Shown piece after piece: positions 26,065 through 35,255 of a DNA stretch of 64,000 nt; within the stretch, counting starts at the first letter, position 1; every line of letters starts with the position of its first letter. The position numbers and the translations under genes were made by a program. Source of the stretch: Leisingera aquaemixtae (GTDB lineage Bacteria > Pseudomonadota > Alphaproteobacteria > Rhodobacterales > Rhodobacteraceae). Below the pieces are notes generated by a model, which worked only from the letters and a program-made list of their open reading frames with translations, ran no database searches and was not told the DNA's origin. The DNA lies in assembly GCF_019801145.1 (NCBI RefSeq), contig NZ_JAHVJQ010000008.1, positions 168,861 through 232,860 of the forward strand. Direction: 5' to 3'.

Positions 26065-26523
26065 ATGAAGCGGATGATTGCCGCCGTTGCCGCTGGGCTG
26101 GCGGGCGCGGGGTATCTTTGGCTGGCGGGCGCGGATACGCGGACAGCCGGTATTTTGCCCTACCAGGATCCGCAGGCAGTTGCCGCCGGGCAGCGGATCT
26201 ATCAGGACCATTGCGCCAGCTGCCACGGCGCCGGCCTGCAGGGCGAGCCGGACTGGCAGAGGCGGGACAGCGAGGGCTACATGCCAGCGCCGCCGCAAGA
26301 TGCGAGCGGCCATACCTGGCACCATCCGGACGCGCAGCTGCTGGAAATCACCCGGCACGGCATGGCACAGCTGGTCGGGAACGGCTACCGCAGCCGGATG
26401 CAAGGCTATGCCGGGGTGCTGAGCGAGCAGGAGATGCTGGAAGTGCTGGCCTATATCAAAAGCCGCTGGCCTGCGGACATCATCGCCCGCCACAACCAAA
26501 TCAACAGTCAGGACGGCGAATGA
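26065..26523 (+). CDS. Small class I cytochrome c, membrane-anchored or exported
   Basis: A 152-residue periplasmic cytochrome. It has a short N-terminal hydrophobic segment (about 3-21), one haem-binding CASCH motif (residues 50-54), and probable distal Met ligand within GMAQLVGNGYRSRMQGYAG. The C-terminal helix (LSEQEMLEVLAYIKSRWP) is typical of class I domains. The spacing resembles mono-haem cytochromes found with copper or oxidase systems, but no such genes are adjacent. GAGGA lies 5 bases before the ATG. A 37-base hairpin separates it from the convergent NYN gene. Confidence 0.87.
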   Translation: MKRMIAAVAAGLAGAGYLWLAGADTRTAGILPYQDPQAVAAGQRIYQDHCASCHGAGLQGEPDWQRRDSEGYMPAPPQDASGHTWHHPDAQLLEITRHGMAQLVGNGYRSRMQGYAGVLSEQEMLEVLAYIKSRWPADIIARHNQINSQDGE

Positions 26524-26529
26524 TCGCAG

Positions 26530-26566
26530 CCGGAACAGGCGCCGCCCCATCTGGAGCCTGTTCCGG
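26530..26566. other. Inverted repeat between convergent genes
   Basis: CCGGAACAGGC (26530-26540) pairs perfectly with GCCTGTTCCGG (26556-26566) around a 15-base loop. It lies between the cytochrome c and NYN stops. It has no T run on either strand, so it is only a possible bidirectional terminator. Confidence 0.45.
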
Positions 26567-26589
26567 TCCGATATTCCTCGCGGCCGGGG

Positions 26590-27159
26590 TCAGCCGTGGG
26601 CGGCTGTGGCGGAACGCGGTTCGTTCTGCTCGCGCGGGGGACGGCCGATCACGTCCCGCAGCTCTTCCAGCTCGATGAAATTGTCGGCCTGGCGGCGCAG
26701 GTCGTCAGAGATCATCGGCGGCTGGCTGCGGATGGTCGACACCACCGAAACCCGCACGCCCTGGCGCTGCAGGCTGGCAATCAGCGGGCGGAAGTCCCCA
26801 TCGCCCGAGAACAGCACGATATGGTCCACCCGCGGCGCCAGCTCCATGGCATCAACGGTAAGCTCGATGTCCATGTTGCCTTTGACTTTGCGGCGGCCCA
26901 TGCTGTCGGTGTATTCCTTGGCCGGTTTGGTGACCATGGTGAACCCGTTGTAGTGCAGCCAGTCAACCAGCGGCCGGATCGGTGAATACTCGTCATTCTC
27001 GAGCAGGGCAGTGTAATAAAAGGCCCGCAGGAGCTTGCCGCGGCGCATGAATTCCTGCCGCAGAAGCTTGTAGTCGATGTCGAACCCGAGCGCCTTGGCC
27101 GCGGCGTACAGGTTTGACCCGTCTATGAACAGCGCGAGCCGTTCGTCCTTGTAAAACAT
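26590..27159 (-). CDS. NYN-domain (LabA/DUF88) protein
   Basis: A 189-residue protein of the PIN-like NYN nuclease fold. Metal-binding acidic residues are visible in LFIDGSNLYAAAKALG (N-terminus), KGNMDIELTVDAM and VLFSGDGDFRPLI. This is the usual set in LabA/DUF88 proteins, thought to be RNases; the target is unknown. The ATG at 27159 follows GAAGGAAAA; a TTG just before it is unlikely. It is divergent from folK, and the 138-base spacer holds both promoters. Confidence 0.9.
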   Translation of the reverse strand: MFYKDERLALFIDGSNLYAAAKALGFDIDYKLLRQEFMRRGKLLRAFYYTALLENDEYSPIRPLVDWLHYNGFTMVTKPAKEYTDSMGRRKVKGNMDIELTVDAMELAPRVDHIVLFSGDGDFRPLIASLQRQGVRVSVVSTIRSQPPMISDDLRRQADNFIELEELRDVIGRPPREQNEPRSATAAHG

Positions 27160-27297
27160 CAAAATTTTCCTTCCGGTATAACCGTTTCGGCCGGGGGGTC
27201 CGTGAGTGAGTTTTTGAAAACGGCGAAACGGGTAGACTTAATGTAAGTTATTTGTCATTTGCCGCAAGTATACTGTCCTGCTGAAATAGGGTTAAAA

Positions 27298-27867
27298 ATG
27301 GCCGCAAACCGGAAAATGGCGCTGATTGCGCTTGGCGGAAACTTGCCGGCCGGCACGGATGCGCCCCAGGTGACGCTGGCAAAAGCGATCGGCGCGCTGC
27401 AGACGGATGAGGTCGCGCTGCGCAGCGTGTCCCGCTTCTTTCAAACCCCCTGTTTTCCGGCTGGCGCGGGGCCGGACTATGTGAATGCGGCCGTGGCGGT
27501 GGAAACCGCCCTGTCAGCCGAAGATCTGCTGGCGCGGCTGCATGCGGTCGAGGCGCAGTTCGCCCGGGTGCGGGAGCAGCGCTGGGGGATGCGGACACTG
27601 GATCTGGACCTGGTGGACTATGACGGGGCTGTGCTGCCGGACGCGGCGGCATATGCGCGCTGGCAGGGGCTGCCGCTGGAAAAGCAGATGCAGGATGCGC
27701 CGGGGCGGCTGATTTTGCCGCACCCGCGCATTCAGGACCGCGCCTTTGTGCTGGTGCCGCTGGCCGATATCGCGCCGCGCTGGCGCCACCCGGTGCTGCA
27801 GAAAACCGCGGCAGAGATGCTGGCGGAACTGCAGCCTCGGGATGTGGCTGAGGTGACGCCTCTCTGA
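27298..27867 (+). CDS. folK: 2-amino-4-hydroxy-6-hydroxymethyldihydropteridine diphosphokinase
   Basis: HPPK transfers pyrophosphate from ATP to the pterin in folate synthesis. The 189-residue product has LIALGGNLPAG at the start, TPCFPAGAGPDYVNAAV, RWGMRTLDLDLVDYDG (with the metal-binding Asp pair) and LILPHPRIQDRAFVLVPL, all HPPK signatures. The ATG at 27298 lies in an AT-rich leader without a strong ribosome site. It precedes rpoZ by 93 bases. Confidence 0.95.
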   Translation: MAANRKMALIALGGNLPAGTDAPQVTLAKAIGALQTDEVALRSVSRFFQTPCFPAGAGPDYVNAAVAVETALSAEDLLARLHAVEAQFARVREQRWGMRTLDLDLVDYDGAVLPDAAAYARWQGLPLEKQMQDAPGRLILPHPRIQDRAFVLVPLADIAPRWRHPVLQKTAAEMLAELQPRDVAEVTPL

Positions 27868-27960
27868 GCGGCGCAATGCTTTGTTTTCCGCCCTTGTCAA
27901 GAGAAAGATTTGGGCGTAAATGTCTGCCTTCTGGACACGGAATGAATTGGAGAGTCGCTG

Positions 27961-28314
27961 ATGGCCCGCGTGACGGTTGAAGATTGCGTAGATAAGGTGC
28001 CCAACCGCTTTGAGCTGGTGATGCTGGCAGCGCATCGTGCCCGCGAAATCTCGGCCGGTGCCCCGATCACCGTCGATCGCGACAACGACAAGAACCCGGT
28101 CGTTTCCCTGCGCGAAATCGCTGACGAGACCCAGAGCGCCGATGAACTGCGCGAGCGCCTGATCGAGAGCAACCAGACCCAGATCGAAGTCGACGAGCCG
28201 GAAGAGGATTCCATGGCTCTGCTGATGGGTGCGGACAACGACAAGCCGGCCGACGACGATATGTCGGAGGAGAAACTGCTGCGCGCTCTGATGGAGGCCC
28301 AGGGCCAGGGCTGA
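27961..28314 (+). CDS. rpoZ: RNA polymerase omega subunit
   Basis: Omega helps assemble RNA polymerase and, with beta', forms a ppGpp site in proteobacteria. The 117-residue product begins [29 protein letters not shown], the conserved omega core, and has an acidic tail. GGAGAG lies upstream. It is directly followed by the ppGpp synthetase/hydrolase gene (36 bases), a pairing that is widespread and functionally sensible. A TTGTCA hexamer 17 bases from TAAATG (27896-27924) may be its promoter. Confidence 0.97.
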   Translation: MARVTVEDCVDKVPNRFELVMLAAHRAREISAGAPITVDRDNDKNPVVSLREIADETQSADELRERLIESNQTQIEVDEPEEDSMALLMGADNDKPADDDMSEEKLLRALMEAQGQG

Positions 28315-28350
28315 GGCGCGCATCTGGACTATTGAGGCTGCGGACCGGAC

Positions 28351-30483
28351 ATGATTTCCCCTGACGACCTGATTGCTCTGGTCCGCAACTACAACCCCAA
28401 GACAAACGCGGACAGGATCGCCGAAGCCTATGCCTTTGGCGAGCAGATGCATGACGGGCAGTTCCGCCACTCGGGCGAGCCCTATTTCACGCATCCGGTG
28501 GCGGTGGCCGCCATCCTGACCGAACAGCGCCTGGATGATGCGACCATCATCACCGCGCTGCTGCACGACACTATCGAAGACACCAAGGCCAACTACGAGG
28601 AAGTCGCCCGCCGCTTCGGCAATGAGGTGGCGATGCTGGTCGATGGCGTCACCAAGCTGACCAACCTGCAGCTCAGCAGCCGCGAGACCAAGCAGGCGGA
28701 GAACTTCCGCAAGCTGTTCATGGCGATGTCCAAGGACCTGCGGGTGATCCTGGTGAAGCTCGCGGACCGCCTGCACAACATGCGCACGATCAAGGCGATG
28801 CGCCCGGAGAAGCAGGCCCAGAAGGCGCGCGAGACGATGGATATCTATGCGCCTCTGGCGGGCCGCATGGGGATGCAGTGGATGCGCGAGGAGCTGGAGG
28901 ATCTGGCCTTCCGCGTGCTCAATCCCGAAGGCCGCCAGTCGATCATCCGCCGCTTCGTGACCCTGCAGCGCGAAACCGGCGACGTGATCCACCGGATCAC
29001 CGGCGACATGCGGCTGGAGCTGGAAAAGGCCGGGATCGAGGCGGAGGTCTTTGGCCGCGCCAAGAAACCCTATTCGATCTGGCGCAAGATGCAGGCCAAG
29101 GACCAGGGCTTTTCGCGGCTTTCCGACATTTACGGCTTCCGGGTGATTACCGGGTCGGAAGAGGACGCCTACCGCGCGCTGGGCGCCATCCACCAGCGCT
29201 GGCGGGCGGTGCCGGGCCGGTTCAAGGATTACATCAGCCAGCCGAAGTCCAACGGCTACCGTTCCATCCACACCACGGTGTCCGGCCGCGACGGCAAGCG
29301 GGTGGAGGTGCAGATCCGCACCCGCCAGATGCACGACGTGGCAGAAACCGGGGTTGCGGCGCATTGGTCTTACCGGGACGGTGTGCGCACCGAGAACCCC
29401 TTTGCCGTCGATCCGGCCAAGTGGATCGCCTCGCTGACCGAGCAGTTCGACGCCGAGGACGACCACGATGAATTCCTCGAGGCGGTGAAGCTCGAGATGT
29501 ATTCGGACCAGGTGTTCTGCTTCACCCCCAAGGGCGACGTGATCAAGCTGCCCAAGGGCGCCACGCCGATCGACTTTGCCTATGCCATTCACACCCGCAT
29601 CGGCCATGCCTGCGTCGGCGCCAAGGTGGACGGCATCCGGGTGCCGCTGTGGACCCGGCTGCGGAACGGCCAGTCGGTGGATGTGATCACCGCCGAGGGC
29701 CAGACCCCGCAGGTGAGCTGGCTGGAGATCGCCACCACCGGCAAGGCGCGCACCGCCATCCGCCGCGCTCTGCGCGAGGCGGACCGGGCGCGCTTTGTCA
29801 AGCTGGGCCACGAGCTGGCGCGCTCCGCGTTTGAGCACGTCGGCAAGAAGGCCACCGACAAGGCGTTGGAAACCGCTGCCCGTGCGCTGCGTGCAAGCGG
29901 GGTGAATGAGCTGCTGGCGCGGCTGGGCGCGGCCGAAATCACCGCCCACGATGTGGTGCAATCAGTCTATCCGGAACTGACAACCGGCGATGGCGACGAA
30001 ATCTCGCCGCGCAGGGCGGTGATCGGCCTGGAGCCGGGGCAGAGCTTTGAGCGCGCGCCCTGCTGCCAGCCGCTGCCGGGGGAGCGCATCATCGGCATCA
30101 CCTACCGCGGCCGCGGGGTGGTGGTGCATTCCGCTGATTGCGACAAGCTGGGCGAGTTCGAGGATCAGCCGGAGCGCTGGATGGATGTGCAATGGCACAG
30201 CGGCACCCACCCGGCTGTCTATGGCACCACGCTGGAGCTGACCATCGGCAACGACGCCGGCGTGCTGGGGCGCATTTGCACATTGATCGGCGAGAAAAAG
30301 GCCAATATCTCGGATCTGGAATTTGTAGACAGGAAACCAGACTTTTACCGGCTTATGATCAATGTGGAGCTGCGGGATGTGGAGCAGCTGCACTCGCTGA
30401 TGCTGACGCTCGAGGCGGAAAGCGATGTTGCCGCGGTGGCGCGGTTCCGGAACAAACCGGAAGAGCGCCACTATACGGGATAA
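28351..30483 (+). CDS. rsh: Bifunctional (p)ppGpp synthetase/hydrolase Rsh (RelA/SpoT family)
   Basis: Makes and degrades the stringent alarmone. The 710-residue product has an HD hydrolase domain (HDTIEDT around residues 72-78, and ILVKLADRLHNMRT) that looks active. The synthetase domain follows (DIYGFRVI about 260, SNGYRSIHTTV, then EVQIRTRQMHDVAETG). A TGS domain lies at about 387-450 and an ACT domain at about 625-708. With both catalytic sets intact this is the single long Rsh typical of alphaproteobacteria. It lies downstream of rpoZ and upstream of the DUF2062 gene. Confidence 0.96.
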   Translation: MISPDDLIALVRNYNPKTNADRIAEAYAFGEQMHDGQFRHSGEPYFTHPVAVAAILTEQRLDDATIITALLHDTIEDTKANYEEVARRFGNEVAMLVDGVTKLTNLQLSSRETKQAENFRKLFMAMSKDLRVILVKLADRLHNMRTIKAMRPEKQAQKARETMDIYAPLAGRMGMQWMREELEDLAFRVLNPEGRQSIIRRFVTLQRETGDVIHRITGDMRLELEKAGIEAEVFGRAKKPYSIWRKMQAKDQGFSRLSDIYGFRVITGSEEDAYRALGAIHQRWRAVPGRFKDYISQPKSNGYRSIHTTVSGRDGKRVEVQIRTRQMHDVAETGVAAHWSYRDGVRTENPFAVDPAKWIASLTEQFDAEDDHDEFLEAVKLEMYSDQVFCFTPKGDVIKLPKGATPIDFAYAIHTRIGHACVGAKVDGIRVPLWTRLRNGQSVDVITAEGQTPQVSWLEIATTGKARTAIRRALREADRARFVKLGHELARSAFEHVGKKATDKALETAARALRASGVNELLARLGAAEITAHDVVQSVYPELTTGDGDEISPRRAVIGLEPGQSFERAPCCQPLPGERIIGITYRGRGVVVHSADCDKLGEFEDQPERWMDVQWHSGTHPAVYGTTLELTIGNDAGVLGRICTLIGEKKANISDLEFVDRKPDFYRLMINVELRDVEQLHSLMLTLEAESDVAAVARFRNKPEERHYTG

Positions 30484-30526
30484 GCCGCCGAAACTCTGAG
30501 CCGGGAACTGGGAAGGACGGACAGCT

Positions 30527-31168
30527 TTGGTATTCAGGCGCCGGGACAGACGTCCGCCCCTCCGGGCGCTGGCTGACTTCCTCTGGCCGCGCGGCGGCTG
30601 GGGCCGTGCGTTCCTGTATGTGAAGCACCGGGTGCGGCGGCTGCCCGATTCCCCCGAACGCATCGCCCGCGGCATCTGGGCCGGGGTATTCACCACCTTC
30701 ACACCGTTCTACGGCCTGCATTTCTTCATCGCCGCTTTCATCGCGCGGATGATGAACGGCAACATTCTGGCCTCGCTCAGCGCCACCTTCTTCGGCAACC
30801 CGCTGACCTATGTGCCGATTGGCGTCGCGTCCTTGCAGACGGGGCACTGGATCTTGGGAACCGAATTCGATCAGGAGGTCGACAAATCCCTGGTGGGCAA
30901 GTTCCTGGCCGCCGGGGGCGACCTCAAGGACAACCTGATCGCGCTGTTCATGGACCGGCCCGCCGACTGGCAGGGCCTGCACCTGTTCTATAACGAGGTG
31001 TTCTATCCCTACATGATCGGCGGCATCATTCCCGGCGTCATCTCGGCGACGGTCTGTTATATGCTCAGCCTGCCGGTGATCCGGGTCTACCAGCAGCGCC
31101 GCAGGGCCAAGATCAAGGCCAAGTTCGACGCGATCAAGAAGCGCGCCGAAGTCGACAGCGGCGCCTGA
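30527..31168 (+). CDS. DUF2062 membrane protein
   Basis: A 213-residue protein with a basic N-terminus and three membrane segments. The DUF2062 signature is visible as IARGIWAGVFTTFTPFYGLHFF and ATFFGNPLTYVPIG. The function is not established. The start is a TTG with GGAAGGA upstream, a codon used by several genes here. It lies between rsh and pdxJ, a position typical in Rhodobacteraceae. Confidence 0.9.
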   Translation: MVFRRRDRRPPLRALADFLWPRGGWGRAFLYVKHRVRRLPDSPERIARGIWAGVFTTFTPFYGLHFFIAAFIARMMNGNILASLSATFFGNPLTYVPIGVASLQTGHWILGTEFDQEVDKSLVGKFLAAGGDLKDNLIALFMDRPADWQGLHLFYNEVFYPYMIGGIIPGVISATVCYMLSLPVIRVYQQRRRAKIKAKFDAIKKRAEVDSGA

Positions 31169-31273
31169 ACCGCCCGCCGGATTGTACCATTATTGCCTGC
31201 AGGCTTGCTCTTGCCTGCCGTCTGTCTAGTCTTTCTGGCAAGGCTTGGACTTCAGACGGATGAGATATCTCTC

Positions 31274-32020
31274 ATGGCAAAAAATCAGCTGCGCCTGGGC
31301 GTGAACATCGATCATGTGGCCACCGTGCGCAACGCCCGCGGCGGCGCATATCCGGACCCGGTTCGCGCCGCAAAACTGGCGGAAGAGGCAGGCGCCGACG
31401 GTATCACCGCGCATCTGCGCGAAGACCGCCGCCACATCACAGATGCCGACATCGATGCGCTGATGGCGGCGCTGAGCGTGCCGCTGAACTTCGAGATGGC
31501 GGCGACGGAGGAAATGCAGAGGATCGCCCTGCGCCACAGGCCGCACGCGGTTTGCATCGTGCCGGAAAAGCGCGAGGAGCGCACCACCGAGGGCGGGCTG
31601 GACGTGGCTCGGGAGGAAAACCGCCTGGCCCATTTCATCGCGCCGCTGCGCGATGCGGGCTGCCGGGTGTCGATTTTCATTGCTGCCGACCGCAGGCAGA
31701 TCGACGCCGCCCACCGCATCGGCGCCGAGGTCATCGAGCTGCACACCGGCGCCTATTGCGACTACCACGCCGAAGGCCGGTTTGAAGACCGCGACCGCGA
31801 GCTGGAGGCGCTGCTCGAAATGTCCGCCTATGCGCATGCATTGGGACTGGAGGTGCACGCGGGCCATGGCCTTACCTTTGACACCGTGCAGCCGGTTGCG
31901 GCCTTCCCGGAGGTGAAAGAGCTGAACATCGGCCACTTCCTGATCGGCGAGGCCATCTTTTGCGGCCTCACGCCGGCGGTGCAGGAAATGCGCCGCCTGA
32001 TGGACGCCGCGCGCGGCTGA
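31274..32020 (+). CDS. pdxJ: Pyridoxine 5'-phosphate synthase
   Basis: Condenses 1-deoxy-xylulose 5-phosphate with an aminoacetone phosphate to form pyridoxine 5'-phosphate. The 248-residue product is a complete TIM barrel with [42 protein letters not shown] and [12 protein letters not shown], all diagnostic. The start at [11 protein letters not shown] is supported by homology; the ribosome site is weak. In many relatives acpS follows at once. Here three other genes lie between. Confidence 0.97.
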   Translation: MAKNQLRLGVNIDHVATVRNARGGAYPDPVRAAKLAEEAGADGITAHLREDRRHITDADIDALMAALSVPLNFEMAATEEMQRIALRHRPHAVCIVPEKREERTTEGGLDVAREENRLAHFIAPLRDAGCRVSIFIAADRRQIDAAHRIGAEVIELHTGAYCDYHAEGRFEDRDRELEALLEMSAYAHALGLEVHAGHGLTFDTVQPVAAFPEVKELNIGHFLIGEAIFCGLTPAVQEMRRLMDAARG

Positions 32021-32097
32021 GAGCTGCCGGTCAAAACATGAAGCCGGGGCAGGCAATTGCCGCTGCCCCGGGCCAGTTCTTTTCCTCGCGGGGGTGG

Positions 32098-32838
32098 TCA
32101 CTCCAGCTTGCCGGGCAGGCTCAGGTCGCCTGATGCGATATCGAACACATCGGTCACGCACAGCAGCGGGGCGTGGATGTTTTCATTGACCTGCAGTCCT
32201 GCCGTTACCCCGTCAAAGGCCAGCGCCTCAGCCGCCAGCGGCACCGTCAGGCTGACCTCCTTGCCGTTCAGGACCGGGGAATACCCGGGGCTGTCGATAT
32301 AAAGCGGCAGACCCGGCCACGTCGCGGGCAGCGCAGGCGCCGCACCTTCGGGGATGTCCTTGACCGACAGCATCCCTTCGCCGCAGCCATCGTTGGGGGT
32401 CAGCACGACCCAATGGCTGTGCCAGCCGGCACCATCGTTGGCCAGATCGCCATCGCCGTTCTCGTCAAACAGCGGCGTGTCGTCAAAATCCGGATGCGCG
32501 GTGGCAACCAGCGCCAGCGTGCCGCTGCCAGCCTCAAAGCCCGCGGCTGACGGATCCAGCGACAGCGGCCAGACATAGGCCTGCACCCCGGCACCGCCCA
32601 GCGAGCCTGCGGCGGCCGGCACGGTGCTGCCGGCCTCACCGCCGGTTGCCATCCGGAAGGTGACATGCCCGCCGCTGCGGCTGGCATGAACGCTGCGGAT
32701 GTCGGTGTCCGGCGCAATCCCTTCCTTGGCTTCCGACAGCAGCGGCTCTGCATGGGCAGCGGCGTGGCTGCCGCCCGCCTGTGCTGTTTGCCCGGCTGCC
32801 AAGGCGGCAAGCGCCGCCGCAAAATACGCGAGTTTCAT
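32098..32838 (-). CDS. Secreted protein with an EF-hand-like calcium loop, unknown function
   Basis: A 246-residue protein with a signal peptide (about 1-21, ending AQA). Residues 125-132 read DENGDGDL, a good match to the DxNxDGxL core of an EF-hand or dockerin loop. It is followed by the motif GAGWHSHWVVLTPNDGCG, with two His and a Cys that might bind metal, and a TWPGLPLYIDSPGYSPVL segment. I cannot assign a named family. AAGGAGGT gives a strong ribosome site. It is divergent from a MarR regulator, and the spacer carries repeated GACTCG sites. It is therefore probably the regulator's target. Confidence 0.72.
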   Translation of the reverse strand: MKLAYFAAALAALAAGQTAQAGGSHAAAHAEPLLSEAKEGIAPDTDIRSVHASRSGGHVTFRMATGGEAGSTVPAAAGSLGGAGVQAYVWPLSLDPSAAGFEAGSGTLALVATAHPDFDDTPLFDENGDGDLANDGAGWHSHWVVLTPNDGCGEGMLSVKDIPEGAAPALPATWPGLPLYIDSPGYSPVLNGKEVSLTVPLAAEALAFDGVTAGLQVNENIHAPLLCVTDVFDIASGDLSLPGKLE

Positions 32839-32854
32839 TTCGACCTCCTTGGTT

Positions 32855-32921
32855 TCGACTCGATGTCACTTCGATAGTAGCGAGTCGATAATATTGCAAT
32901 GGTAATTTTGACTCGCTATCA
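32855..32921. promoter_or_regulatory. Three GACTCG/CGAGTC operator-like elements
   Basis: TCGACTCGATG begins at 32855, TAGCGAGTCGATA spans 32878-32890, and TGACTCGCTATCA spans 32909-32921. TAGCGAGTC (32878-32886) and GACTCGCTA (32910-32918) are exact inverted partners. TCGACTCG and CGAGTCGA also form an exact inverted pair. They fill the spacer between the secreted protein gene and the MarR gene, as expected for a MarR autorepressor. Binding is inferred. Confidence 0.6.
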
Positions 32922-32928
32922 AGCTTGC

Positions 32929-33510
32929 ATGACAGCGGCACATGAAATCGCCAGCCTCCTTGACCGGCTCTCGCGCCTGCATGGCACCGGGCGCCGGGCC
33001 GCCGGGCTCAACCCCGCGCAGGCGTCGGCGCTGGACTACCTCGCGCGCGCCAACCGGTTTTCCCGGACGCCGTCGGCGGTGGCCGATTACCTGTCAGCCA
33101 CCCGCGGCACGATTTCCCAGACGCTGAAGTCGCTGGCCGCCAAGGGGCTGGCCGAGGAAGGGCCGGGCGGCAGCGACCGGCGTTCGCGGCGCTATGACCT
33201 GACACCGCAAGGCCGGGCCGTGGCCGATGCGCTGGACGCCAAGCCGCCCGTGGACCTGCCGGACCGCAAGATGGAGGACGTCCGGGATGCGCTGCGGCAG
33301 CTGGTCAGGGGCATGATCAAAGCCCGCGGCGGGCGCAGCTTCGGCCTGTGCCGCAGCTGCCGCCATCACCGGACGTCTGCTCAGGGCGCCCATTGCGCGC
33401 TGCTGGACGTGCCGCTGCAAGACGAGGAAACAACGCAGATCTGCCAGGAGCATGAGCCGGGCAGCGCGGAAAATACGCAGGCCGATGGCTGCGATGCGGG
33501 GGGAGGGTGA
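32929..33510 (+). CDS. MarR-family regulator with a cysteine-rich C-terminal tail
   Basis: A 193-residue regulator. The winged-helix domain (about 25-105) has [20 protein letters not shown] as the recognition region and a [16 protein letters not shown] wing, typical of MarR. The C-terminal tail carries Cys 141, 144, 156 and 172 (pattern C-x2-C-x11-C-x15-C), with His at 146, 147, 155 and 175. Four Cys in this layout suggest a zinc or iron-sulfur site and metal or redox sensing. The start is uncertain: ATG at 32929 leaves the operator repeats untranslated, while ATG at 32899 would place codons over them. It is divergent from a secreted protein. Confidence 0.85.
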   Translation: MTAAHEIASLLDRLSRLHGTGRRAAGLNPAQASALDYLARANRFSRTPSAVADYLSATRGTISQTLKSLAAKGLAEEGPGGSDRRSRRYDLTPQGRAVADALDAKPPVDLPDRKMEDVRDALRQLVRGMIKARGGRSFGLCRSCRHHRTSAQGAHCALLDVPLQDEETTQICQEHEPGSAENTQADGCDAGGG

Positions 33511-33512
33511 AT

Positions 33513-33932
33513 ATGCAGGTCAATCTGATCCGTTACGGTCTTTGGTGGATGGGGGCCTCTGTCGCGATGCTGCTGGCAGGCCTCCTGCTGGGGCAATTCG
33601 GGATCGCCATGCCCGCAGGGCTGGCGACCGTGCTGCCGCCGATGATCGCCTCTGTTGTGGAAGGCATGCGCATTGCCCGGGCCACCCGCGCACCCCTGCC
33701 GGGCAGGGATGCCTGGATCTGCGCCGCGGCAATGACCGGGGTGGTGGCGGTGCTGACCATCATCCAACTGCCGCTCTACTGGAACAGCCCGATGGTTACA
33801 GAGGCGCGGCAGACAATTCCCTTTGTCTACCTCGCGGGCATTTTCCTGCTCCTGCTGGCCGTCATCCTGATGGTCAACCGCCTGTTCCTGGGCCATGGCA
33901 TCAAACTGGGTCTGAAGCGGCTGGAAGAATGA
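33513..33932 (+). CDS. Small membrane protein, ABZJ_00895-like
   Basis: A 139-residue protein with four hydrophobic segments (about 7-25, 30-47, 68-90 and 105-128). Size and layout match the poorly known ABZJ_00895 family. GGGAGG gives a good ribosome site just past the MarR stop, with the ATG 3 bases after the regulator's TGA. Its own TGA overlaps the ATG of acpS (ATGA at 33929-33932). It is thus translationally linked both to the regulator and to acpS. Confidence 0.75.
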   Translation: MQVNLIRYGLWWMGASVAMLLAGLLLGQFGIAMPAGLATVLPPMIASVVEGMRIARATRAPLPGRDAWICAAAMTGVVAVLTIIQLPLYWNSPMVTEARQTIPFVYLAGIFLLLLAVILMVNRLFLGHGIKLGLKRLEE

Positions 33933-34360
33933 TTCTGGGCATCGGAACCGACCTCGCCAATATCGAGCGCATCCAGCGCACCCTGGACCGGTTCGGCGAC
34001 CGCTTCCGCAACCGGGTGTTCACCGAGACCGAGCAGCGCAAGGCGGAGCGCCGCCGCGACGTGGCCGGCACCTACGCCAAGCGCTGGGCCGCCAAGGAGG
34101 CCTGTTCCAAGGCGCTGGGGACCGGCCTGCGCATGGGCATCGCCTGGAAGGACATGGCGGTCTCCAACCTGCGCACCGGGCAGCCGGTGATGCATGTGAC
34201 CGGCTGGGCCGCGGAGCGGCTGCGCGAGATGACCCCGCCCGGCCACGAGGCAGTGATTCACGTGACATTGACCGATGACCACCCCTGGGCGCAGGCCTTT
34301 GTGCTGATCGAAGCCCGTCCCATTGCCGTGAACCCGGCGGAATTGCCCTCCGGAACTTGA
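33929..34360 (+). CDS. acpS: Holo-[acyl-carrier-protein] synthase
   Basis: Transfers 4'-phosphopantetheine from CoA to ACP. The 143-residue product begins [14 protein letters not shown] with the Mg-binding Asp, and has [16 protein letters not shown], the second metal/CoA motif. The start overlaps the preceding stop. It precedes lepB by 58 bases, as part of the familiar pdxJ-acpS-lepB-rnc-era-recO series. Confidence 0.95.
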   Translation: MILGIGTDLANIERIQRTLDRFGDRFRNRVFTETEQRKAERRRDVAGTYAKRWAAKEACSKALGTGLRMGIAWKDMAVSNLRTGQPVMHVTGWAAERLREMTPPGHEAVIHVTLTDDHPWAQAFVLIEARPIAVNPAELPSGT

Positions 34361-34418
34361 CTTGCCCCCTTCAGGCCCGCATGTAGCCCCGGACCCTGTT
34401 TCCAAACCGGAGAGCCTG

Positions 34419-35255
34419 ATGACGGCCAAAGCAAAGACCGGCAGTTCGATCCTCGAGACGGTGAAGACCATCGTCTACGCGCTGCTGATCGCCGGTGTCT
34501 TCCGCACCCTGTTCTTCCAGCCCTTCTGGATTCCGTCCGGTTCGATGAAGGAAACCCTGCTGATCGGGGATTTCCTGTTCGTGAACAAGATGGCCTATGG
34601 CTATTCCTATGCCTCCTGCCCCAGCATCCGTTTCCCGGCGGTTGGCCTGAACATCGACGCCAAGAACATCTGCGGCTTCCTGGACGGCGACAACACCCGC
34701 CTGATCGGCGGCGAGCCGGAGCGCGGCGATGTGGTGGTATTCCGCCATCCGGTGAACGGCAACGACTTCATCAAGCGGCTGATCGGCCTTCCGGGCGACA
34801 AGATCCAGATGAAGAACGGGGTGCTGTTCATCAACGGTGAAGCGGTGAAGCTGCAGGATGCCGGCGAGTTCGAGGAAGTGATGGAGCGCCAGGGGCCGCA
34901 GGGCTCGATGCCGCGCTGCGAAAACGCGCCGGTGGGCCAGGGCGCCATCTGCAAGAAGTCGCGCCAGGTCGAAACCCTGCCCGGCGGCAACGAGCATGTG
35001 ATCCTGAACATCACCAACCAGGGCATGGACCACACCAGCGTCTACCAGGTGCCCGAAGGGCATTACTTCTTCATGGGCGACAACCGCGACAACTCCTCGG
35101 ACAGCCGCCTGCCGCAGTCCGCGGGCGGTGTGGGTTTCGTGCCGTTTGAAAACCTGATCGGCCGCGCCGACCGGATCATGTTCTCCTCTGCCGGGCGTTC
35201 GATGCTCTATTTCTGGACCTGGCGGAGCGACCGTTTCTTCAAGGGGATCCAGTGA
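34419..35255 (+). CDS. lepB: Signal peptidase I
   Basis: Cleaves signal peptides at the outer face of the inner membrane. The 278-residue product has one N-terminal membrane helix (about 14-32), the catalytic Ser42 in IPSGSM, and the general-base Lys119 in [12 protein letters not shown]. The [11 protein letters not shown] box follows near the C-terminus. An insert of about 50 residues (around residues 140-190) with two Cys lies between the catalytic motifs, as in relatives. Its TGA overlaps the GTG start of rnc. Confidence 0.96.
   Translation: MTAKAKTGSSILETVKTIVYALLIAGVFRTLFFQPFWIPSGSMKETLLIGDFLFVNKMAYGYSYASCPSIRFPAVGLNIDAKNICGFLDGDNTRLIGGEPERGDVVVFRHPVNGNDFIKRLIGLPGDKIQMKNGVLFINGEAVKLQDAGEFEEVMERQGPQGSMPRCENAPVGQGAICKKSRQVETLPGGNEHVILNITNQGMDHTSVYQVPEGHYFFMGDNRDNSSDSRLPQSAGGVGFVPFENLIGRADRIMFSSAGRSMLYFWTWRSDRFFKGIQ

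Noticed and set aside
27514..29961. An 815-codon open frame on the minus strand across folK-rpoZ-rsh
   Set aside because: It is antisense to clearly conserved genes, has no ribosome site and reads as a His/Arg/Leu-rich low-quality protein. High GC content keeps such shadow frames open.
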